Part shown: positions 58,071 through 64,000 of the stretch, one piece after another
Numbering within the stretch: the first letter of the stretch is position 1
Layout: each line of letters opens with the position of its first letter
NCBI RefSeq assembly: GCF_025753795.1
Contig: NZ_JAOWPS010000004.1
Location: forward strand, 310,001-374,000
Reading direction: 5' to 3'
Source: Mesorhizobium sp. YC-39
Lineage (GTDB): Bacteria; Pseudomonadota; Alphaproteobacteria; Rhizobiales; Rhizobiaceae
Length of the DNA stretch: 64,000 nt
Notes under the pieces: generated by a model
The model's database searches: none
Seen by the model: the letters and a program-made list of their open reading frames with translations, nothing else
What the model was told of the DNA's origin: nothing
Translations under genes and position numbers: made by a program

Positions 58071-59504
58071 ATGCCGAATGGGATCTCACCCATTGCCGAC
58101 GCCAATGATCTGTGCCGCCTGGGCGCGGCGGAGCTTGACGCCGCCTATCGCGCTGGATCGCTGTCGCCCGTCGAGGTGACGCTGGCGGCGCTGGAACGCG
58201 CCGAAGCGATCAATCCGCTTTTCAACGCCTTCACCATGATCGACCGCAAGGGTGCGATCGAGGCCGCCGGCGCTTCCGAGAAACGCTGGCGGGCAGGCGA
58301 GCCGCTGTCGGCGGCCGACGGCATACCGACGACGCTGAAGGACATCGTCTGGGTCGACGGCTGGAGCGTGCGCTACGGCAGCAGGACGACCACTTCCGCC
58401 GCCTATGACAAGGATGCCCCCGCGGTTGCCCTGCTGCGCGGAGCCGGCGCCGTCTTCATCGGGCAGACGACGACGCCCGAATTCGGCTGGAAGGCGATCA
58501 CCGACAGCGCCCTCTGCGGCATCACGCGCAATCCCTGGAACGCGCAAAAGACGCCCGGTGGTTCCTCCGGCGGCGCGGCGGTGGCGGCCGCCACCGGCGC
58601 CGGCGTCTTCCATCTCGGCACCGACGGCGGCGGGTCGATCCGCATCCCGGCCTCGTTCACCGGCATCGCCGGACTGAAGCCGACCTTCGGCCGCGTGCCG
58701 GCCTACCCGTCCAGCGCGTTCGGAACCGTCGCCCATATCGGACCGATGGCGCGGACAGCACGGGATCTTTCCGTCATGGCCGAGGCCATGTCAGGCCGCG
58801 ATATCAGCGACTGGCAGCAAGGCGTGGGAATGCTGGCGCCGCTTGGCCGGATCGAAGACACTTTGCAGGGCGCCCGGATCGGCTATTGGTCGAAGCCGCC
58901 GTCAGGAGCGCTGGATTCCGGGATCGCCGCCGCCGTCTCCCATGCCCTGACGCATTTCGATGCGTTCGGCGCGACGGTCGAGCCGATTGATCTTCCCGGT
59001 GGCGATCTTCTCGATCTTTTCCAGCATCATTGGTTCACCGGCGCCGCGGCGCGGCTGGCGCTGGTCGCGCCGGACGAACGGGCAGGCATCGATCCGGGCT
59101 TCCTGGAGATCGCGCAAGCGGGGGCGGCATTCGACGTCGAGGCGCTCGTCGCCGCACAGTTGGAGCGTACCGAATTCGGCGCCGCCATGGACCGGCTGCT
59201 CGACGCCTATGATTTCATCGTTTCGCCTGGAACATCGGTTCCGGCCTTCGACGTCGGACTTGAAGTGCCTCCGGGCAGCGGCCTGTCGCGCTGGACCGAA
59301 TGGGCGGCGTTCAGCTACCCGATCAATCTCAGCCAGCAACCGGCCTGCGTCATCCCTTGCGGCATGACCGCGGCGGGCCTGCCTGTCGGCCTCCAGATCA
59401 TCGGCGCGCGCGGCGACGATGCCCGCGTACTGTCGGCGGCGGCCGACTTGGAGGCCGCCTTTCTGCCCATGACCGAAGCGTTTCGCCTGAAGGATTTCGC
59501 CTGA
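58071..59504 (+). CDS. amidase-signature-family amidohydrolase
   Basis: The 477-residue enzyme has the Ser-cisSer-Lys triad: Lys in IPTTLKDIVWVDG, cis-Ser in TPGGSSGGAAVAAATG and the nucleophile Ser in GTDGGGSIRIPASFTG. It hydrolyses an amide to acid and ammonia in the cytoplasm. The ATG at 58071 has GAGGGG upstream; a GTG at 58053 is an alternative. The ABC importer encoded next probably brings in the amide, or a related nitrogen compound, as substrate. Confidence 0.9.
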   Translation: MPNGISPIADANDLCRLGAAELDAAYRAGSLSPVEVTLAALERAEAINPLFNAFTMIDRKGAIEAAGASEKRWRAGEPLSAADGIPTTLKDIVWVDGWSVRYGSRTTTSAAYDKDAPAVALLRGAGAVFIGQTTTPEFGWKAITDSALCGITRNPWNAQKTPGGSSGGAAVAAATGAGVFHLGTDGGGSIRIPASFTGIAGLKPTFGRVPAYPSSAFGTVAHIGPMARTARDLSVMAEAMSGRDISDWQQGVGMLAPLGRIEDTLQGARIGYWSKPPSGALDSGIAAAVSHALTHFDAFGATVEPIDLPGGDLLDLFQHHWFTGAAARLALVAPDERAGIDPGFLEIAQAGAAFDVEALVAAQLERTEFGAAMDRLLDAYDFIVSPGTSVPAFDVGLEVPPGSGLSRWTEWAAFSYPINLSQQPACVIPCGMTAAGLPVGLQIIGARGDDARVLSAAADLEAAFLPMTEAFRLKDFA

Positions 59505-59556
59505 AAATTTCACATGAAGAAAAGACTCTAACCAACGCCAAAAGGGGAACTTTGCC

Positions 59557-60855
59557 ATGATGAACAGACGTGCAATGCTGCAAGGCGTGGTCGGCGCGGG
59601 CGCCGCCGGTGCCGCACTTCTTGCCGACATGAACAACGCCGCAATCGCCCAGGACGCCACGCCCATTCCGGTCGGCTCGGCCCTGCCGATGTCCGGCATC
59701 GCCGCCGCCGACGGCATCGAGTTCAAGAACGGTCTCGAGCTTGCCGCCGAGGAGATCAATGCGGCGGGCGGTATTCTCGGCCGGCCTGTCGAGATCCACA
59801 TCGAAGACACCAAGGAAATGGGCGCCGACCTCGTCAGCCAGTCGATGCAGCGCCTGATCGACCGTTTCGAGGCGCCGGTCATCATCAACGGCTACAATCT
59901 CGGCACCAACATGATCGAGATGGACGTCGCCGCCGACAACGACGTCATCATGATGCACTACAACACGCTGATTTCGCACAATGAGAAGTTCAAGACCGAC
60001 CCGGCCCGCTATTACAGCTCCTTCCAGGGCGACCCGCCGGAGTTCTGGTATGGACCGGGCTGCTTGAATTTCCTCAAGACGCTTGCCGCGGATGGCAAAT
60101 GGAAGGCGCCGAACAAGAAGATCGCCATCATCCCGTCGGCCAACGAATATTCGATCGTCATCGCCAACGCGATCCGCGACAAGGCCACCGAATACGGCTT
60201 CGAGGTCAGCCTGTTCGAGACCGTTCCGTTCCCGACCAACCAGTGGGGCCCGACGCTGGCAAAACTCCGCCAGGACCCGCCGGCGGCGATCCTGGTGACG
60301 CATTTCCTGCCGCAGGACTTGGCGCAGTTCATGGTCCAGTTCCTCGCCGAGCCGATCAACAGCCTGATCTACATGCAGTACGGACCATCGCTGCCGGCCT
60401 TCCGCGAGATCGGCGGCGAGGCGGTCAACGGCGTCGTCTATTCGACGGTGATCGGCTGCCTGCCGGACGATTTCTCCAAGCCGTTCCGCGAGAGCTACCG
60501 GGCCAAATTCGGTCCGAACTCCGCCTACATCACGGGGTCGCAGACCTATGACGGCCTGTGGATGTGGGCGCTTGCCGCGGCGATCGCTGGCGGTCCGGGC
60601 GAACCGATGAACAAGGAGCAGACGACCAAGGTGGCCAATGCGATGAAGCGCCTGGTCTATCGCGGGGTCAACGGCACCTACCGGGCCGATCCGGCTGGCC
60701 AGTCGGCCTTCTGCTATCCGACGCAGGTGGCCGATCCGTCGCTTGGCATGCCGCACCAGTTCCTGCAGCATCAGGATTACAAGACCGATCCGAAGCTGAT
60801 CGCGCCGGTGCTCTATGCCACGGACAGCTTCATTGTGCCGCCATGGATCAAATGA
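59557..60855 (+). CDS. branched-chain/amide-type ABC substrate-binding protein
   Basis: The 432-residue protein starts MMNRRAMLQGVVGAGAAGAA, a Tat-like signal, and has the Peripla_BP_6 layout (IPVGSALPMSGIAAADGIEF, EINAAGGILGRPVEIHIEDT, then SQTYDGLWMWALAAAI). The FmdD/UrtA/AmiC-like group binds short amides or urea; the neighbouring amidase supports this. The SD is weak. A hairpin follows its stop, which usually raises the level of the binding protein over the other components. Confidence 0.85.
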   Translation: MMNRRAMLQGVVGAGAAGAALLADMNNAAIAQDATPIPVGSALPMSGIAAADGIEFKNGLELAAEEINAAGGILGRPVEIHIEDTKEMGADLVSQSMQRLIDRFEAPVIINGYNLGTNMIEMDVAADNDVIMMHYNTLISHNEKFKTDPARYYSSFQGDPPEFWYGPGCLNFLKTLAADGKWKAPNKKIAIIPSANEYSIVIANAIRDKATEYGFEVSLFETVPFPTNQWGPTLAKLRQDPPAAILVTHFLPQDLAQFMVQFLAEPINSLIYMQYGPSLPAFREIGGEAVNGVVYSTVIGCLPDDFSKPFRESYRAKFGPNSAYITGSQTYDGLWMWALAAAIAGGPGEPMNKEQTTKVANAMKRLVYRGVNGTYRADPAGQSAFCYPTQVADPSLGMPHQFLQHQDYKTDPKLIAPVLYATDSFIVPPWIK

Positions 60856-60876
60856 GCCGAGCAGAAATGAAACAAC

Positions 60877-60910
60877 GAAACCGGCCGGGGCCCTGCGCCC
60901 GACCGGTTTC
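60877..60910 (+). promoter_or_regulatory. intercistronic hairpin after the binding-protein gene
   Basis: GAAACCGG and CCGGTTTC form an 8-bp stem with a GC-rich inner part. No T-run follows. Its place between the binding-protein and ATPase genes fits an mRNA-stabilising or attenuating element. Confidence 0.55.
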
Positions 60911-60924
60911 CATTGGGGAGAAAT

Positions 60925-61749
60925 ATGACTGAGGCCGCTGGTCCGATGCTGGTTTGTGACGGTGTGGTCAAACGTTTCGGCTCGCTGGCCGCCGTCGACG
61001 GCGTGTCGATGGTGGTCAATCCAGGCGAGATCGTCGGCATTGGCGGACCGAACGGCGCCGGCAAGACGACCTTCTTCGACGTGGTGACTGGGATCACGCC
61101 GGCCAGCGGCGGCCGCGTGCATTTCGGCGACACCGACATTTCGGCCTTTCCGGCCGACCGCATCTGCCAGCTCGGCATGGCCCGCACCTTCCAGCTCAAT
61201 GCCGCCTTCGACAGCCTGACCGTTCGCGAAAACATCGAGATCGCCGCCTATTTCGGCCGGCAGCGGCGAAGGCTGGCCGGCTTCCGCCTCGGCGAGGATG
61301 TCCGCCAGGCGACGATCGAGGCGCTGGACTTCGTCGGGCTTGCGGCCAAGGCCGACGAGACCGTGGCGCGGCTGCCGGTGCTCGACCGCAAGCTGCTGAT
61401 GATCGCCGGCGCCATCGCCACCCGGCCGAAAATGCTCTTCCTCGACGAGCCGGTCGGCGGGCTCAACGTCGCCGAGATCGACCAGATCATGGCGATGGTG
61501 CTGAAACTGCGCGACCAGGGACTGACCATCGTCCTGATCGAGCATGTCATGCGCTTTCTGCTGGCGCTCTCCAGCCGCGTCGTCATCATGCACCATGGCA
61601 AGGTGATCTTCGAAGGCCGGCCGGACAAGGTTGCCGAGGACCAGACCGTCGTCGAAACCTATCTCGGCCAGGGCACGCAGAAACGGCTGAAGAAATTCTT
61701 CGACGAGCAAGCCGCCACGACGATTCCGGCGGCGGTGGGGACGCCATGA
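60925..61749 (+). CDS. branched-chain-type ABC transporter ATPase (LivG family)
   Basis: The 274-residue protein has Walker A GGPNGAGKTT, a Q-loop after ARTFQLNAAFDSLTV, a signature position reading LPVLDRK in place of LSGGQ, Walker B MLFLDEPVGGLN and the H-loop IVLIEHVM. LivG-type proteins often show LSYGQQ, so this signature is unusual. ATG 60925 follows GGGGAG. Its stop overlaps the next start by four bases. Confidence 0.87.
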   Translation: MTEAAGPMLVCDGVVKRFGSLAAVDGVSMVVNPGEIVGIGGPNGAGKTTFFDVVTGITPASGGRVHFGDTDISAFPADRICQLGMARTFQLNAAFDSLTVRENIEIAAYFGRQRRRLAGFRLGEDVRQATIEALDFVGLAAKADETVARLPVLDRKLLMIAGAIATRPKMLFLDEPVGGLNVAEIDQIMAMVLKLRDQGLTIVLIEHVMRFLLALSSRVVIMHHGKVIFEGRPDKVAEDQTVVETYLGQGTQKRLKKFFDEQAATTIPAAVGTP

Positions 61750-62474
61750 CGGGCGCAGCCGCAAAACCGCCTGTCCTGCAACTCGACGGCATCGTCTCCG
61801 GCTATGACGGGCTCGACGTGCTCAAGGGCATTTCGCTGACCGTTGATGCCGGTGAATTCGTCACCGTCGTCGGCCCGAACGGCCATGGCAAGTCGACATT
61901 GCTGAAGACCATCTCCGGCCTGGTGCCGCTGCGCGGCGGGCAGATCAGCATCGACGGCCAACGCCTGTCCGGCAAGCCGCATGAGACGGCGATGCTGGGC
62001 GTCGCCCACGTGCCGCAGGGCGACATGCTGTTTGCGCAGATGAGCGTGCTCGAAAACCTTTTGATGGGCGCCTATCTGGCGCCGGACAAGGCAGTGATCG
62101 CGCGCCGGCTGGACGAAGTCTACGCGCTTCTGCCGAAGCTTGCCGACCGCCGCAACCAGATCGCCTCGAGCCTGTCCGGCGGCGAACGGCGCATGGTCGG
62201 CATCGGCCGCGGCCTGATGATGGGTGGGCGCATCCTTTTGATCGACGAGCCGTCGCTCGGCCTGGCGCCGCTGATCATCGACCAGGTCTACGGCGTCATT
62301 TCCGAACTGAGCAGGGCCGGCCGCACGATCCTCTTGGTGGAGGAGAACCCGGCGCGGGTCGAAGACCTCGCCGACCGCCTGCATCTGCTTGACGACGGCG
62401 CCATCGTCTGGTCGGGCAAGCCCGCCGAGTTGATGGCCCGCGACGAGCTTCTCGCAACCTATCTCGGAGGCTGA
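61746..62474 (+). CDS. branched-chain-type ABC transporter ATPase (LivF family)
   Basis: The 242-residue protein has Walker A GPNGHGKST, signature SSLSGGERRMVGIGRGLMMG, Walker B ILLIDEPSLGLAPLI and the H-loop replaced in ILLVEENPARVEDLA, the LivF pattern with Glu-Asn. With the LivG-type protein it forms the ATPase dimer of the importer. The signature is intact here, so at least one composite site should be active. Confidence 0.9.
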   Translation: MTGAAAKPPVLQLDGIVSGYDGLDVLKGISLTVDAGEFVTVVGPNGHGKSTLLKTISGLVPLRGGQISIDGQRLSGKPHETAMLGVAHVPQGDMLFAQMSVLENLLMGAYLAPDKAVIARRLDEVYALLPKLADRRNQIASSLSGGERRMVGIGRGLMMGGRILLIDEPSLGLAPLIIDQVYGVISELSRAGRTILLVEENPARVEDLADRLHLLDDGAIVWSGKPAELMARDELLATYLGG

Positions 62475-62478
62475 CGCC

Positions 62479-63366
62479 ATGACCGACGTTCTCATGGCCA
62501 TTCTCGTCGCCGGCTTCACCTCGGGCGCGCTCTATGCCCTGGCGACGGTCGGGCTGTCGCTGGTCTGGGGTTCGATGGGCATGCTCAACATGGCCCATGC
62601 GGCGATGCTGACGCTTGGCGGTTACGTCGCCTTCACGGTGATCACCTCGCTTGGGCTGCCGATCGCGCTCGGCTTTGCCGGCGCCATCGTCGCGGGTGCC
62701 GTGGCCGGCGCCATCCTCTATTTTGCGATCGTGCGCAATCTCCTGAAGAACGACAAATCGACATTCGAAGCCAACGTCATGATCGCTACGGTCGGCATCG
62801 GCATCGCGCTCGAGAACGCCATCCTGCTGACCTATGGCGGGCAGCCGCTGAAGCAACCGGTCTCGATCGCCGGCACCTTTCGCCTCGGGCCGCTGACGCT
62901 GCCCTGGCAGAACCTGATGATCATCGCGGTCGTCGTCGTCATGATGGTGGTGGTCTCGCTGGCGCTCGGCCGCACGCGGATGGGCCGGGCGATCCGGGCG
63001 ACGGCGCAGAACCGCGACGCGGCCCAGCTCATGGGCGTCGCCGTCAACCGCGTCTATCTGCAGGTGCTGATGCTGTCCGGCGCGCTTGCCGGCATCTGCG
63101 GTGTCATGGTGTCGTCGATGACGCAGCTGTCGCCGCCGCTCGGCAACGACCCGATGCTAAAGGCATTCATCATGTGCGTGGTCGCCGGTCTCGGCAATCT
63201 GCCGGGCGCTGTCGCCGCCGCGCTTGGCCTGGCGCTGCTCGAATCCTTCGTCCAGTACGCGCTCGGCGCCCGCTGGGGGTTTCCGTCGCTGCTGTTCGTG
63301 GTCATTGCCGTGCTGATCTGGCGACCGTCCGGCCTGTTCGGCCGCGCCGAAATCCGGCGCATGTGA
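62479..63366 (+). CDS. branched-chain-type ABC permease (LivH family)
   Basis: The 295-residue membrane protein has seven to eight helices with LivH features: GFTSGALYALATVGLSLVWG, GSMGMLNMAHAAMLTLGGYV, MGRAIRATAQNRDAAQLMGV (the cytoplasmic coupling loop) and GLGNLPGAVAAALGLALLES. It forms half of the membrane pore with the next gene product. Four bases separate it from the LivF gene. Confidence 0.9.
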   Translation: MTDVLMAILVAGFTSGALYALATVGLSLVWGSMGMLNMAHAAMLTLGGYVAFTVITSLGLPIALGFAGAIVAGAVAGAILYFAIVRNLLKNDKSTFEANVMIATVGIGIALENAILLTYGGQPLKQPVSIAGTFRLGPLTLPWQNLMIIAVVVVMMVVVSLALGRTRMGRAIRATAQNRDAAQLMGVAVNRVYLQVLMLSGALAGICGVMVSSMTQLSPPLGNDPMLKAFIMCVVAGLGNLPGAVAAALGLALLESFVQYALGARWGFPSLLFVVIAVLIWRPSGLFGRAEIRRM

Positions 63367-63374
63367 GGGGCATC

Positions 63375-64000
63375 ATGACAGAGACAAGGCCCGCGTCGCG
63401 TTCCTCCATGTCCCCCTCAGCCAAGACCGATCTTGCCATCAGCCTGGTGCTGATCGCAGCGGCGATCGCGCTGCCGTTCATGGTCGACAGCCGCTACATC
63501 CTCGGTCAGATCGTGCTGGCGCTGTTCTATGCAACGATCGCCTCGCAGTGGAACCTCCTGTTTGGCTTCTCCGGCATCTTCTCGCTGGCGCAGATGGCGA
63601 TCTTCGCCTTCGGCGGCTATGCGACGGCGATGCTCTGCTTCTATTTCGGCTGGAACGTATGGGCCGCCCTTGTGCCCGGCGCGCTGGGCGCCGTGCTGTT
63701 CTCGCTGGTCGTCGGCCTCGCCTGCTTGCGCCTGACCGGCGTCTATGTGGCGCTGCTGACGCTGGCGATCGCCCAGACGATGTATCTGCTGATCGTCACC
63801 GACACCGAATGCTTCGTCATGGTCGGCTCCGTCTGCCGCCAGTTCACCGGCGGCGCCGTCGGCTTTGCCCGCTTCGGCGATCTCGGCACCCGGGCCTTGC
63901 TCAGGGCGCAGTGGCTGGTCGGCAATTACGCCATCATCGCGGTGCTGTTCGCGGTCACCATGGTCTTCACCTACGCGATCGTCAAAAGCCCGATCGGCCT
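63375..64000 (+). CDS. branched-chain-type ABC permease (LivM family), cut by the window end
   Basis: The frame is open from ATG 63375, behind GAGGGG, to the end of the window, so the 3' part is missing. The visible 208 residues include SLVLIAAAIALPFMVDSRYI, ATIASQWNLLFGFSGIFSLA and AQMAIFAFGGYATAML, LivM hallmarks, and several membrane helices. It completes the importer for the amidase cluster. Confidence 0.88.
   Translation, partial: MTETRPASRSSMSPSAKTDLAISLVLIAAAIALPFMVDSRYILGQIVLALFYATIASQWNLLFGFSGIFSLAQMAIFAFGGYATAMLCFYFGWNVWAALVPGALGAVLFSLVVGLACLRLTGVYVALLTLAIAQTMYLLIVTDTECFVMVGSVCRQFTGGAVGFARFGDLGTRALLRAQWLVGNYAIIAVLFAVTMVFTYAIVKSPIG

Noticed and set aside
59398..61764. 788-codon minus-strand frame opposite the amidase and transporter genes
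   Set aside because: It spans three plus-strand genes with known motifs and shows only Arg/His/Asp-rich low-complexity sequence.

Overview
The window reads as chromosome of a high-GC alphaproteobacterium of the order Rhizobiales, most like Mesorhizobium. This is inferred from the protein families (DUF982, BA14K, DUF2285, DUF6456-like, GcrA-like, HWE/HisKA_2 kinase), from GTTC-N7-GTTC SOS boxes, GGAAC-N16/17-CGTT general-stress promoters, a ROSE-type RNA thermometer, and dispersed palindromic repeats of the kind common in Mesorhizobium genomes. No rRNA or tRNA gene, CRISPR array, insertion sequence or integrase was found. Gene density is high.

Layout. 0-5 kb: a DNA-damage-type 2OG oxygenase, an RNA pseudouridine synthase, a GntR regulator facing an FAD oxidoreductase across two palindromes, a broken LysR tail and an intact LysR. 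5-9.7 kb: a complete ECF importer (S component, double ATPase, T component) behind a leader RNA that can hide its ribosome site, followed by a SnoaL-like protein and a flavodoxin-fold quinone reductase. 9.7-18.3 kb: small stress genes, a SigJ-like ECF sigma factor, a Tat-exported sulfite-oxidase-type molybdoenzyme, a DUF1326/DUF2182 pair with Cys and Met metal-binding signatures, a DapA-family aldolase, dinB with a perfect SOS box, and a NADAR-family protein. 18.3-23 kb: a small regulatory island (XRE-S24 repressor, GcrA-like protein, DUF6456-like protein, zinc-ribbon protein with an SOS box, shared 20-bp promoter/operator element) next to an EVE-HNH modification-dependent nuclease. 23-34 kb: efp and its modifying enzyme epmA, an O-acyltransferase with SGNH domain, and many small envelope or stress proteins.

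34.4-41.3 kb: a compact seven-gene operon whose core matches E. coli ynbA, ynbC, ynbD and ynbB, with a PlsC-like acyltransferase and two accessory genes. Together these could acylate, activate, transfer, dephosphorylate and modify a phospholipid. I consider it the best candidate for an undescribed pathway. 41.4-47.2 kb: small exported proteins, two EF-hand proteins and a sigma/anti-sigma/periplasmic-sensor operon. 47.5-52.5 kb: a heat-shock block with two hsp20 genes (one under a ROSE thermometer) and groESL under a CIRCE element, flanked by DUF982 genes. 52.5-64 kb: a ribose-type ABC importer with a GNAT enzyme, then a LysR gene divergent from an amidase and a branched-chain-type ABC importer that runs off the window end.

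Functions were assigned from recalled family motifs only, without database searches. Start codons were chosen by Shine-Dalgarno (SD) position where one was visible.
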